From Halobacillus litoralis (GTDB lineage Bacteria > Bacillota > Bacilli > Bacillales > Halobacillaceae): a DNA stretch of 64,000 bases. Below are positions 8,269 to 16,543 of this stretch, piece after piece. The DNA is taken from the NCBI RefSeq assembly GCF_004101865.1, contig NZ_CP026118.1, forward strand, positions 3,055,001-3,119,000, written 5' to 3'. Numbering within the stretch: the stretch's first letter is position 1; each line of letters opens with the position of its first letter. The position numbers and the translations under genes were made by a program. The notes under the pieces are model-generated. The model searched no databases, was not told the origin of the DNA, and saw nothing but the letters and a program-made list of their open reading frames with translations.

Positions 8269-9486
8269 ATGCCCAATACTCATATAGAAACGAGAAAATC
8301 ACGAGACAAAGAACGTGTTCTCTCTTTAACGCAAGACCTCGTCCGTATACCGAGTGTATATAGACCAGGAGTTGAAGGAGGGAATGAGGAAAAAGCTGCC
8401 CTGTACGTTGCTGCCCACTTGAAAAAACTCGGCATCGAAGTTCACGTGGAAGAGGTTGAGCCGGGACGCCCGAATGTCATAGGCATAGTCGACTCTGGAA
8501 AGCCAGGACGAACGCTTTTATTTGAAGGGCACACAGATGTGGTGACAGAAGGGGACCGTGACTCGTGGAAATATGATCCTTTCGGTGCTGAAATTGTAGG
8601 GGGCCGAATGTACGGCCGTGGAACCAATGATACGAAAGGGAACCTATCCTGTATGATTACGGCGGTCCAATCCTTGCTTGAAGATAAAGAAGAATGGACC
8701 GGGAAAATCATTTTATGTATTCCATGTGACGAAGAGGGCATGATGATCGGAATCAAACACTTCATCGAACAAGGATGGGCAGAAGGTGTAGATGGCGCTA
8801 TCATTTGCGAGCCTGAGGAGAATCAAGTCTGCATTTCCCAACGAGGAGCGATGAGGATCGCATTGACCGCCTATGGAAAAATGGCGCACGGAGCCATTTC
8901 GTGGAGCGGCATCAACCCGAACTGGCGGATGGCGAAAATCATCGTCGAATTAGAAAAACTGGAAAAAAGGGAGCAAGAGCGACTAGGAAAGCATCCAACC
9001 CTTGGCTGGCCAAGCATCACCCCGACTATCCTGCAAGCACCTGCCAAAGGAGATGCGCAAGTCAATGTCATTCCAGAACAATGTATGACGACACTGGATA
9101 TCCGTACCGTCCCAGGGCAGGATCATGATATATTAAAAGAGGAAATCCAGCGAATTTTTGATAGACTTGCTGAAGATGACACGGATTTCAAAGCCGATTA
9201 CAAGGTAATTGAAGACCGTCCCTGGACGTCGACGGAAAAAGAAGAACCGGTCGTGACAGCCGTAGCAGAAGCCGTCCGGAAGGTCTTGAAAAAGGAACCT
9301 ATCTATAACGGCGTCCCAGGTGCGACGGACGGCACCTTCTTACATGTGGCTGGTGTACCGATCATTACTACAGGTGCAGGGGATCGGGAAGTCCCTCATC
9401 AGATTGATGAATATGTCGACATTGATGAATTGGCAGAAACGACGGAAATATACCGGCAGGCGGCTTTGAATTTTTTACGAAGTTGA
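8269..9486 (+). CDS. M20 family N-acyl-amino-acid hydrolase (ArgE/DapE type), candidate pantothenase
   Basis: 405 residues; AAAGGAG upstream of ATG 8269, three bases after the symporter stop. All di-zinc ligands and catalytic residues are visible: EGHTDVV, GTNDTKG, CDEEGM (catalytic Glu pair), ICEPEE and PHQIDEY. The dimerisation domain starts around QRGAMRIALTAYG. M20 enzymes of this branch cleave N-acyl amino acids. Pantothenate is N-pantoyl-beta-alanine, so this could supply the missing hydrolase (release of pantoate and beta-alanine). Last gene of the operon, followed by a terminator. Alternative: a deacetylase for another amide. Confidence 0.85.
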   Translation: MPNTHIETRKSRDKERVLSLTQDLVRIPSVYRPGVEGGNEEKAALYVAAHLKKLGIEVHVEEVEPGRPNVIGIVDSGKPGRTLLFEGHTDVVTEGDRDSWKYDPFGAEIVGGRMYGRGTNDTKGNLSCMITAVQSLLEDKEEWTGKIILCIPCDEEGMMIGIKHFIEQGWAEGVDGAIICEPEENQVCISQRGAMRIALTAYGKMAHGAISWSGINPNWRMAKIIVELEKLEKREQERLGKHPTLGWPSITPTILQAPAKGDAQVNVIPEQCMTTLDIRTVPGQDHDILKEEIQRIFDRLAEDDTDFKADYKVIEDRPWTSTEKEEPVVTAVAEAVRKVLKKEPIYNGVPGATDGTFLHVAGVPIITTGAGDREVPHQIDEYVDIDELAETTEIYRQAALNFLRS

Positions 9487-9532
9487 GGGGGAAGTGAAGT
9501 CAACCTAACAGTTCCTCTGTATTACAAACAAA

Positions 9533-9569
9533 AAAAGCATCCCAAGGGAAATCCTTTGGGATGCTTTCT
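9533..9569. terminator. Bidirectional terminator between M20 hydrolase and inhA
   Basis: AAAGCATCCCAAGGG pairs with CCTTTGGGATGCTTT, flanked by an A-run on the left and T-rich bases on the right. It serves the two converging genes. Confidence 0.85.
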
Positions 9570-9596
9570 TGTCATTAAATTAATTTCAAGCAAAAG

Positions 9597-11978
9597 TTAT
9601 TTGAAAATCAGTACCTGACCGACAGTACCATCTTCACTTTGTCCAGATACACGGAACTTCAGTCCATATTCAGGAACATTACGTCCTGCATCAACAAGGC
9701 CTTTGTTCGAGTAGTCTGCACTATCATCAAAAAGAGGTGCACGCTTCGTGTAATTATCTTTCATTGTTACACCAAGAAGATCTCTGTAGTCTAAATACAT
9801 TTTTTCAGACTTATCCAAGCTGAATGCAGCATCATGGACTTGGAAACGAGTAGCACCAAGACTTCCGTCACTCCATTTGTTCGTGCGCTGGTCTGCATCC
9901 ACGACACCTAAAAATCCATCCCCAGGGTGAACACCAGTCCAGTTTTCGGAGTATTGATTATCGACGTACCAGACGACAAGTCCATCATCGAATGTCATCA
10001 GACTTTCGCCACGGCGGATGTTCGCTAATCCTTCATCGACACCATTGTGACTGCGCCATTCCAGCAAATAATAGTGGTCGGAACGTTTTATGCCGTCATT
10101 TTTCGTGAAACCGTCAAGGCCAAACTTCGCGTCACCTTCTGCATCATCAAAGAGAACTTCTTCCCCGTCGACGACGATAGAAAGGTCATCAGCATAGAGG
10201 CCAGGGTTCGATACAGCGGCATCTGTCACATATTCGATAGCCACTTCCACCTCTTGGCCAGCATATGCAGACAGGTCGAAGGAGGCATCAATCCAACCGT
10301 CAGAGTCCCCTGTAATGCCATGCCCAAGGTTTGAACCATTAGGGTCCGTATTCGTTGTGATGTCGCTCGCTATCGTATCACCGTTTACAGTTACATAAGC
10401 ATAATCCCAGTCTGCTTCAATGTCATACCATGTTTTGAAGTTGAAGGCAGCACTTTCAGCGTCTGTCAGATCTACAGTTGTTGTTAAGACATTGTTTAAA
10501 TTATCTGCGCTGCCGGAGAAGTACTCATATTCACCGCTGACCGGTTCGTTGATGACCGTTTCTTTTTGCGGCAGATTGACTTTGACGACATCATTGTTCG
10601 TCCCTTTTGTGTTCGCTTCATCTAAAAGGAATTCCATGCCTTTCTTATTGACGTCTTCAACACTGATTTCTGTACCGGATAACCAGTTTCCTTCGGTACC
10701 CTCACTGTCTACGACTGCAGAGGCTTGCAGCATTTCTTTCGCGTAAGGACTGAATCCTGTAGGCATCGTCCCTGGAATATCTCCAGCCCAGCTTCCGCTT
10801 GACATAATGGACCAGTAGCTGACCGGTTCGCCTTCACCTGTGTACTGTGTATCATACTCATCTGGCAGTCCAAGATCATGTCCAAATTCGTGGGCCATGA
10901 CACCGACGGCTCCATCTTCAGGTTCAATCGTATAATCATAAGCAGCCATAGATCCACCCCAATAATCAACGGATGCTTCCGTGCCTGTGATTGGTGTAAC
11001 GCCACTTAGATTCCAGCGGTGAGACCAAATAGCATCAGAGCCAAGCGAGCCTCCGCCAGCTTCCTCGCCGACACCAGAGTGGATGACCATCAAGTGATCG
11101 ACCAGGCCATCTGCTTCCAGATAGTTCCCATCGCCGTCCAGGTCGTAGCGATCCCATTGATCATAATCAGAAATGTCGACAGATGGATCAGCTGCAGCTA
11201 ACTCCAGAGCTTCTTTGACAAGTCCTCGAGGATTGACGTCACTGCCGTCTTCCGTCGGGTAATTTCCTCCGTAAGCAGCTGCAGGTTGACTGGCTGTGTA
11301 CCAACCAGCAACTTCGCCCTCTACGGAATAACTGCCTCCCGATTGCTGTTCATAATATTGTTTCATAGATACATAGTTTTTTCCGTCAGGGCCTGTCCAG
11401 CCGCCATTTCCGAATAGCATGTCCTGATAGTGCTCGCGGGAGTATGCATCTTCCCCTTCATAATACATATCTGTCTCCTCAGGTGAGAGGGAATTGTGAG
11501 CTTTATCTGGGTAATCAACTAAAAGGACAAGGACTTTATCTGTCCGCATTTCTCCATTATAAGCTTCTTCTTCAACGCCATCAGGACTACCCGCTTTTCC
11601 TAACTTGTTTCCTTTTCCATTGGTCAAACTGTTATTGTCCATCGCTTCTTGCAGTTTTTTCTTTGTTTCTTTTTCTTCATCATCAAAGTGGCTTGTCGCT
11701 TTTTCTGCTGAAGTTGATTTGGATTTCAAAAACTTTTTCAGGCCTTTTTCAGCTTCCGCGGGTGTTGCGTCTTTTGAAATCTTGCCGCTTTTCTTCAACA
11801 TCTCAATTAAGCGTTCATCATTGGCAATGGCTGCATCGAAAGGCATCCCGCTTTGGGTATGCGATTTATGTACATGCTCATGTCCGGTCGTTGGTGTGTC
11901 GAATGCACTTACGCTCATGGGTCCCATAGCTAAAGCTAATGCTAGAGCTGATGTTACAATTTTTGACGTCTTCTTCAA
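9597..11978 (-). CDS. inhA: Immune inhibitor A, secreted M6 metalloprotease
   Basis: 793 residues from TTG at 11978, with AAGGGG upstream. Sec signal peptide (MKKTSKIVTSALALALAMGP, cleavage near VSA/F), an acidic/Lys-rich pro-region to about residue 140, then the M6 catalytic domain with HEFGHDLGLPDEYD (HExxHxxGxxD-E zinc site, about residues 365-380). It ends with the family's C-terminal domains. The sequence is strongly acidic, as expected in a salt-adapted secreted protein. InhA proteins degrade host or prey proteins and in the B. cereus group are under quorum control. Here a peptide-responsive regulator gene lies just upstream on the same strand. Confidence 0.95.
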   Translation of the reverse strand: MKKTSKIVTSALALALAMGPMSVSAFDTPTTGHEHVHKSHTQSGMPFDAAIANDERLIEMLKKSGKISKDATPAEAEKGLKKFLKSKSTSAEKATSHFDDEEKETKKKLQEAMDNNSLTNGKGNKLGKAGSPDGVEEEAYNGEMRTDKVLVLLVDYPDKAHNSLSPEETDMYYEGEDAYSREHYQDMLFGNGGWTGPDGKNYVSMKQYYEQQSGGSYSVEGEVAGWYTASQPAAAYGGNYPTEDGSDVNPRGLVKEALELAAADPSVDISDYDQWDRYDLDGDGNYLEADGLVDHLMVIHSGVGEEAGGGSLGSDAIWSHRWNLSGVTPITGTEASVDYWGGSMAAYDYTIEPEDGAVGVMAHEFGHDLGLPDEYDTQYTGEGEPVSYWSIMSSGSWAGDIPGTMPTGFSPYAKEMLQASAVVDSEGTEGNWLSGTEISVEDVNKKGMEFLLDEANTKGTNNDVVKVNLPQKETVINEPVSGEYEYFSGSADNLNNVLTTTVDLTDAESAAFNFKTWYDIEADWDYAYVTVNGDTIASDITTNTDPNGSNLGHGITGDSDGWIDASFDLSAYAGQEVEVAIEYVTDAAVSNPGLYADDLSIVVDGEEVLFDDAEGDAKFGLDGFTKNDGIKRSDHYYLLEWRSHNGVDEGLANIRRGESLMTFDDGLVVWYVDNQYSENWTGVHPGDGFLGVVDADQRTNKWSDGSLGATRFQVHDAAFSLDKSEKMYLDYRDLLGVTMKDNYTKRAPLFDDSADYSNKGLVDAGRNVPEYGLKFRVSGQSEDGTVGQVLIFK

Positions 11979-12361
11979 TAAAATTACCCCTTCCTATTTT
12001 ATACTTATTTATCCTACATTTTCTAATTTACCAAATAGGGAGAAATAAGCAATATAATGTACTGAAAATTAAGAAAAATAAGGAAAAAATCCTAGGATAT
12101 TACCCGGAATGTATGACGAATCCTCAAATTTCGGCAAATTTTTTAGTGAGAATTCATGACAATCAGTGTGCTGGATGTGACTTTAATTTTGAGAACCTTA
12201 AAAAAATGACCCCAGTTAAAAACCGGGGCCACCTATTAAAAGCCTGCTCTTTCTATCAAACAATCCATTTTTAAGAGTGCAGTTCAAGCTATAAGGATAT
12301 GGTTCTATTGTTTTATGAATAAATTCCATGTTTGGCCGCCTGAAGAGAGACGACATAAGTA
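11979..12361. promoter_or_regulatory. inhA upstream region
   Basis: 383 bases between the signalling peptide gene and inhA. It is AT-rich near the inhA start and contains the terminator at 12200-12232. I see TCCTAGGA (8-bp palindrome near 12090) but no match I can defend for a PlcR or NprR box. The inhA promoter should lie in 11985-12150 on the minus strand. Confidence 0.4.
12200..12232 (-). terminator. Terminator after the quorum-sensor/peptide unit
   Basis: Read on the minus strand: GGCCCC, a 10-base loop, GGGGTC (one mismatch), then seven T. It separates the regulator-peptide transcript from inhA. Confidence 0.65.
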
Positions 12362-12550
12362 TTAATTACTGAAAGGTAGTTCATCACCGTGTGGGTTGAC
12401 TGCAGGTGGTTCGGGATGATCTTGTTGCGCAACTTCGCTATTTCCTTTTCCATTATTACTATTGTTGTTCACAGCATCAGCGGCGACCACGGAAGCAGAA
12501 CTTCCCAATAATACAAAAACGAAACCGGTTATAATTATAAATTTTTTCAT
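12362..12550 (-). CDS. Secreted signalling pro-peptide, PapR/NprX-like
   Basis: 62 residues; AAGGGGGAT precedes the ATG. N-terminal Sec signal peptide (MKKFIIITGFVFVLLGSSAS, cleavage likely at VVAA/DA), then an Asn/Gly-rich hydrophilic linker and a Pro-rich acidic tail ending GDELPFSN. The C-terminal DELPF resembles the core of the PapR signal of the B. cereus group (DLPFEF). It lies 33 bases after the HTH-TPR regulator on the same strand, the standard arrangement of RRNPP receptor and signal. The mature peptide is probably the last 5-8 residues after extracellular trimming and Opp re-import; this is inference. Confidence 0.75.
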   Translation of the reverse strand: MKKFIIITGFVFVLLGSSASVVAADAVNNNSNNGKGNSEVAQQDHPEPPAVNPHGDELPFSN

Positions 12551-12583
12551 TTAATAATCCCCCTTAAAGAATAATAGCATTTG

Positions 12584-13843
12584 TTAATAGTCCACAACTT
12601 GATTGCAATCCAGCGCTAATTTGTAATAGGACGCAGCTTTTTTATATCCCCCCTTTGCTTCATAGTATTCTCCTAAAAATCTCGAATACCTTTCCATTTC
12701 TTGGATTTTTCGATGTTTTTTTAAAGATGGCAGAAACACTTTTTTGACATATTCCTCCCATTCCTTTTCATCTGCTTTAAGGAAGTAATAGAAGAACCAA
12801 AACTCTTTCGTCAGATTATTGTCTTGGGGTAATTTATCAGCGAAATGTAGGTGAGCATTGAGTTCTTTGAGGCATTCTCCGGTTTTCTTTTCCTGACTAT
12901 ACACAAACAGTAGCAACACCAACGATTTAAAATAACTGAGACTTGTTTGATTTTTATACTTCATAGCTTTCATTAAGTAGGTGATGGAAAGGGATATTTC
13001 CCTTTTTCGTAAATGCATTGTGGCCATATTATGGTAAATGACACCAAGATGATCCATATCATCAATTTCTTCTGCTAATGTTTTGGCTTTTTCAAAGTTA
13101 GACAGGGCGAAATGTACATCACCGATATTGCTAAAGCAAATCCCGATGTGGATGTGAATTTTTAAACACTGCCGGGGTTTATAATTGTTTTGAAAGACAG
13201 TGAGAGCGGACTGCGCATATGAAAAGCTGACTGTTTCTTTTCGACCGACATATAAGGACAAAGCATAGAGGAAATACAGGTCGGCCTGTTCTAGTTCACT
13301 TAGATGGATGGAAGAATACTCGGCTAACCCCTTTTCGAAGTATTTTTTAGCTTTCTCTGCATTATTGGTGATCCAATAATAGTTCCCTAGATGTTTGTAG
13401 TAAAAGAAGCGGTTTCTTGATGATAACGTATCGTAGAAATCGTTCATGAATCTTAGGGAATGATCCAAATCATCGTATGTATTCAAAATTATTGCTGCTC
13501 GAACTTTCTTTATATGATATTCGGCCTGGAGTTGTGTATTTGTAATGGGGTGTATCATAGGTTGTAGTTCTTTATAAATGCGTTCACATTCATCTTTTCT
13601 ATTATCTAAGAGAGGCTCTTCCCATTGATGGAGGAGTTTTTCAATTTTTCCTTCATCTGATTGTATTTCTTCATAATCGATGCCGACTCTTTGAAGCAGC
13701 AACACAAGGGTCTCTTTTTCAACAGTTGTTTTATTGTTTTCGATTCTTGATAAATAAGAAGGTGAAACAATGGATTCGGATACTTCTTCCTGGCTCATGC
13801 CATTTTTTACTCGATAGTACCTCAACACTTTTCCCATTTCCAT
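12584..13843 (-). CDS. RRNPP quorum sensor, HTH-TPR regulator (NprR-like)
   Basis: 419 residues, very near NprR (about 423) and longer than PlcR. Residues 5-60 are a Cro/cI-type HTH (RYYRVKNGMSQEEVSES, then SYLSRIENNK). The rest consists of helical TPR-like repeats (YYKHLGNYYW, IHIGICFSNIGDVHFALSNF, YHNMATMHLRKREISLS, YYEAKGGYKKAASYYKLAL). AAGGAAGTGATC precedes the ATG. It is followed by a secreted pro-peptide and flanked by a protease gene downstream and a bacteriocin-like operon divergently upstream, the two kinds of target such regulators usually control. Peptide binding and targets are inferred. Confidence 0.85.
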   Translation of the reverse strand: MEMGKVLRYYRVKNGMSQEEVSESIVSPSYLSRIENNKTTVEKETLVLLLQRVGIDYEEIQSDEGKIEKLLHQWEEPLLDNRKDECERIYKELQPMIHPITNTQLQAEYHIKKVRAAIILNTYDDLDHSLRFMNDFYDTLSSRNRFFYYKHLGNYYWITNNAEKAKKYFEKGLAEYSSIHLSELEQADLYFLYALSLYVGRKETVSFSYAQSALTVFQNNYKPRQCLKIHIHIGICFSNIGDVHFALSNFEKAKTLAEEIDDMDHLGVIYHNMATMHLRKREISLSITYLMKAMKYKNQTSLSYFKSLVLLLFVYSQEKKTGECLKELNAHLHFADKLPQDNNLTKEFWFFYYFLKADEKEWEEYVKKVFLPSLKKHRKIQEMERYSRFLGEYYEAKGGYKKAASYYKLALDCNQVVDY

Positions 13844-14077
13844 ATTCGATCACTTCCTTGATTCATATTGCGCAAAGTTTGAAAAATGAAAGTACAAATC
13901 GTCAAATAAGTTCACGGACATGCGAAATACAGCTTTGAACAATTCAATGATACCATTGATTTAGAAATAAATGTGAAAAAATTAAGACAATTTGAGAGGG
14001 GGGATTAATGGGACGTATATACTTCTGCTGTTTGATAATTTGGGACATAGGGATATCAATGAAGGAGGAGAACAATA
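13844..14077. promoter_or_regulatory. Divergent promoter region between quorum sensor and peptide operon
   Basis: 234 bases. It contains an inverted repeat TCAATG-ATAC-CATTGA at 13944-13959, a plausible binding site for the adjacent HTH regulator, and AT-rich promoter-like sequence on both sides. The right end carries a short ORF with its own ribosome site (14008-14103) overlapping the start of the next gene. Confidence 0.45.
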
Positions 14078-14103
14078 ATGAAAAAACAATTGATTGCTGG
14101 TAG
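14008..14103 (+). CDS. Possible 31-aa leader ORF overlapping the precursor gene
   Basis: GAGAGGGGGGATTA precedes ATG 14008. The frame runs 31 codons to TAG at 14101, overlapping the first codons of the gene at 14078 in another frame. The product (MGRIYFCCLIIWDIGISMKE start) has a short hydrophobic, Cys-containing stretch. It could be a leader coupling translation to the precursor, or chance. Confidence 0.25.
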   Translation: MGRIYFCCLIIWDIGISMKEENNNEKTIDCW

Positions 14104-14416
14104 TTTGGCGTTGGGATTATTTATGGGAGGGACGACCGCCACTTCGGCTTTGGCGAGTACAGATGATATCGATTCGCAGTCTAAGATAGAGATTGAAAAT
14201 GTGACAGCAGACGATGCAACTCCTGAAGCGATTCCAGCTGTAGTTGGAGCTTATGCGCTTAAAGGGGCAGCAGTTGCAGGTGGTGCTTTTGTCGCCGGGG
14301 TAACAGCTAAAGCTGGAGCGGATGCTTATGATTGGGCTAAAGACCAATTAGGCGGCAGCTCTGTCAAGACGTCCCATGAAGATTACGAAGATGTGAAGGT
14401 CGTTTTCGACCAATAA
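14078..14416 (+). CDS. Secreted antimicrobial-peptide precursor candidate
   Basis: 112 residues; strong GGAGGAG before ATG. Signal peptide MKKQLIAGSLALGLFMGGTT with cleavage near SALA/ST, then an acidic spacer (residues 28-50), a Gly/Ala-rich hydrophobic core (about residues 51-92: AIPAVVGAYALKGAAVAGGA onward) and a polar acidic tail. This secreted, hydrophobic-hairpin layout resembles SdpC-type or helical bacteriocin precursors that are trimmed on both sides. It is the first gene before DUF5819, an HTTM (SdpB-like) protein and a DCC oxidoreductase. I find no homologue by memory; the toxin role is inferred from context. Confidence 0.65.
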   Translation: MKKQLIAGSLALGLFMGGTTATSALASTDDIDSQSKIEIENVTADDATPEAIPAVVGAYALKGAAVAGGAFVAGVTAKAGADAYDWAKDQLGGSSVKTSHEDYEDVKVVFDQ

Positions 14417-14445
14417 TTATTCATACTTAGATTATCACTAACAAC

Positions 14446-14484
14446 GCAATTCACTGCCCTCTGCTTCAGGGGCAGGTGAGTTGC
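14446..14484 (+). other. Intercistronic hairpin without T-run
   Basis: GCAATTCACTGCCC pairs with GGGGCAGGTGAGTTGC (one bulge), placed between the precursor and the next gene, with no following T-tract. Such hairpins commonly stabilise or partly terminate transcripts so the precursor is made in excess over the maturation genes. Confidence 0.6.
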
Positions 14485-14502
14485 TTATGGAGAGGTGACA
14501 TT

Positions 14503-15159
14503 ATGTTGAAAAAAGTTTTGATCATCTTATCTCTTTTTCTATTTTTCGGACATTTAATTTTTACTGTTCTATACTTAACTCCTTTTAACCCTGTCAAAGC
14601 GAAATATAATTTTGCCATCAATGGCTATATGGAACCGGTATTTTCCCAAAACTGGCGGCTGTTTGCTCCCAACCCTGCTTCCACGAATAATAAGTTTCTC
14701 GTCCGTGCTCAGTTCGCAGATGGAGAAACGACAGACTGGCTCGATTTAACGACATTTATGATCGAGAAAAATCAGGCCAATCGATTCACCCCTTACAATC
14801 GCTTAGTAAGAATTCAAAGAGGAGCGTTTACTTCCCTGTACCAGACCGATGAAGTGACTCTGAAAATAACAGAAACAATTGAAGAAAAGAATTTAAACCG
14901 GGAAGATTATGAACACATGCTTGAGAATGAGCGCACGAAGAAACAAGATGAATATGCTTTAGAAGCATTAAATCGGTATGCACAATCGTATGTGAGAAGT
15001 GTCTATCCAAACCAGGATATAGAAAAAACACAAATCATTATGCAGGAAACAAAAGCTAAGCCTTTCTCAGAAAATGATAATGATGAGTACGAACGGGAAG
15101 TCAATCTCCACGAGTTTGAGTGGAAGGATTATGTGGCAGTTTCACCTGTCTTTGATTGA
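14503..15159 (+). CDS. DUF5819 family protein, partner of HTTM protein
   Basis: 218 residues from ATG 14503 (GGAGAGGTGACATT upstream), preferred to the upstream in-frame start at 14476. N-terminal hydrophobic anchor (about residues 4-27), then the diagnostic FSQNWRLFAPNP motif of DUF5819, an extracellular-looking domain and a Glu/Lys-rich helical C-terminal half. DUF5819 genes typically precede HTTM-domain genes, as here, and play the place of SdpA in SDP-like systems. The biochemical role is unknown. Confidence 0.75.
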   Translation: MLKKVLIILSLFLFFGHLIFTVLYLTPFNPVKAKYNFAINGYMEPVFSQNWRLFAPNPASTNNKFLVRAQFADGETTDWLDLTTFMIEKNQANRFTPYNRLVRIQRGAFTSLYQTDEVTLKITETIEEKNLNREDYEHMLENERTKKQDEYALEALNRYAQSYVRSVYPNQDIEKTQIIMQETKAKPFSENDNDEYEREVNLHEFEWKDYVAVSPVFD

Positions 15160-15182
15160 AGCAATTCAAGGAGGGAATGGCA

Positions 15183-16142
15183 ATGAAACGGTTATTTGGT
15201 AAACTGACAGATAAGAAACATATGTTGATTGGAACAAGCATCCTTAGAATTTCGTTCGGATTATTGATTTTGTATATGTATTTAATTCATTATGCTCAAA
15301 GAGGTTTTCTTTGGGGACCAAATGGAATGCAGAATCATGATAGTTTAAGAGACCAAATGACACTGACCAGCAATTTTTCTTTATACCAGCTCTCGGATTC
15401 AATGGTTTATTTTGAAGTCATTTTCCATTTAGGAATTTTGTTTGCCCTATTGTTCACATTAGGTTTTATGAACCGAACCGTAGCAGTTTTTAACTTCATC
15501 TTCTTATGGTCGTTGCAGCATGCCAATGTGCTGATTCTCGATGGCGGTGATAATATTATGCGAATCATTCTGCTTTATATGATCTTCGCCAATACCACCA
15601 GCTATTTTTCTATCGATCGTAAGCGTAGGGGCGAGCGGGTCTCCATACCTAAACCTTTATCGAACACACTACATAACCTTGCCGTTCTAGCTTCTATTCT
15701 ACAATTGTGTTTCATGTATTTATCGTCAGGGTTACACAAAGTGATGGGGGAAATGTGGACAAATGGCACTGCTCTTTATTATATCTTACAAGTCGGGGAG
15801 TACACCCATCCCTTCTTTCAAAATATCATCTCCTCCTCTGAAGTCATGTTAATGATTGGTGCTTACAGTGCGATATTCATTCAATTGTCGTTCCCGTTTT
15901 TACTACTGAATCGTTACACCAAATACGTGGCTATGTTCAATATCATTGGTTTACACATAGGGATAGCAGTTGTGATGGGTCTTTTCACATTTTCTGCTGC
16001 TATGATTACGATGCAGTTCCTCATGCTGAAAGATCGAGAATACAAAATGGTCTATGCCTATGTGAGAAAACAAGTCACAAAAGTGAGGGCTAAATTCCAA
16101 AACGCGAAGGTGAAGAATTATGAGACCAAACAAGTCCAATAA
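15183..16142 (+). CDS. HTTM-domain membrane protein, SdpB-like
   Basis: 320 residues from ATG 15183, eight bases after AAGGAGG. Upstream in-frame starts at 15156 and 15177 fit the ribosome site less well. About eight hydrophobic segments; conserved HTTM features include a His/Gly-rich loop (LILDGGDNIMRI, SSGLHKVMGEMWTNGTALYY). HTTM domains are related to vitamin-K-dependent gamma-carboxylase membrane domains; SdpB of B. subtilis, required for making active SDP toxin, belongs here. It likely acts on the exported precursor in the membrane. It overlaps the DCC gene by 23 bases. Confidence 0.85.
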   Translation: MKRLFGKLTDKKHMLIGTSILRISFGLLILYMYLIHYAQRGFLWGPNGMQNHDSLRDQMTLTSNFSLYQLSDSMVYFEVIFHLGILFALLFTLGFMNRTVAVFNFIFLWSLQHANVLILDGGDNIMRIILLYMIFANTTSYFSIDRKRRGERVSIPKPLSNTLHNLAVLASILQLCFMYLSSGLHKVMGEMWTNGTALYYILQVGEYTHPFFQNIISSSEVMLMIGAYSAIFIQLSFPFLLLNRYTKYVAMFNIIGLHIGIAVVMGLFTFSAAMITMQFLMLKDREYKMVYAYVRKQVTKVRAKFQNAKVKNYETKQVQ

Positions 16143-16539
16143 ACAACCAACTGTCACTATATTTTATGATTCGTTTTGTCCTGTTTGTTCCAAAAGTATG
16201 CGGGTGCTTAGGAAGCTTGATACGAGACTTAAGTTCCGTTATGAATCGATCAGAGACAATTCTATCCTGGAGAGGTATCATATAAATAAAGAAGCAGCTG
16301 AAAAAAGGATGCACACCCTCCGGATAAAAGACCAAAAAATTGAAACAGGAATTTTCAGTATTCAAAGAATATTGAAGCAGTTACCCCTCTTGTGGGTATT
16401 CGTTCCTTTTGTACAACTATCTATATGGGCAGGTGCGGGTTCAAAGCTCTATGACTGGTTAGCTGAGCGAAGGACGATTCTCCCGGTTGGAGGCTGTGAT
16501 GGGGATTCCTGTCCGATTCCTAAGCAGAAAAGTAGGTGA
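16120..16539 (+). CDS. DCC family thiol-disulfide oxidoreductase (DUF393)
   Basis: 139 residues. FYDSFCPVCSKSM carries the D-x-x-C-P-x-C active site of the DCC family in a thioredoxin-like fold near residue 17. The tail contains an extra CDGDSCP cysteine pair. It is translationally coupled to the preceding HTTM gene. DCC proteins often accompany HTTM proteins. A redox role in maturation or in keeping the HTTM enzyme active is likely but unproven. Confidence 0.85.
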   Translation: MRPNKSNKQPTVTIFYDSFCPVCSKSMRVLRKLDTRLKFRYESIRDNSILERYHINKEAAEKRMHTLRIKDQKIETGIFSIQRILKQLPLLWVFVPFVQLSIWAGAGSKLYDWLAERRTILPVGGCDGDSCPIPKQKSR

Positions 16540-16543
16540 TGTG

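Noticed and set aside
9597..11978. Several 90- to 160-codon plus-strand ORFs inside inhA
   Set aside because: They are antisense shadows of a long, motif-complete protease frame and lack ribosome sites.
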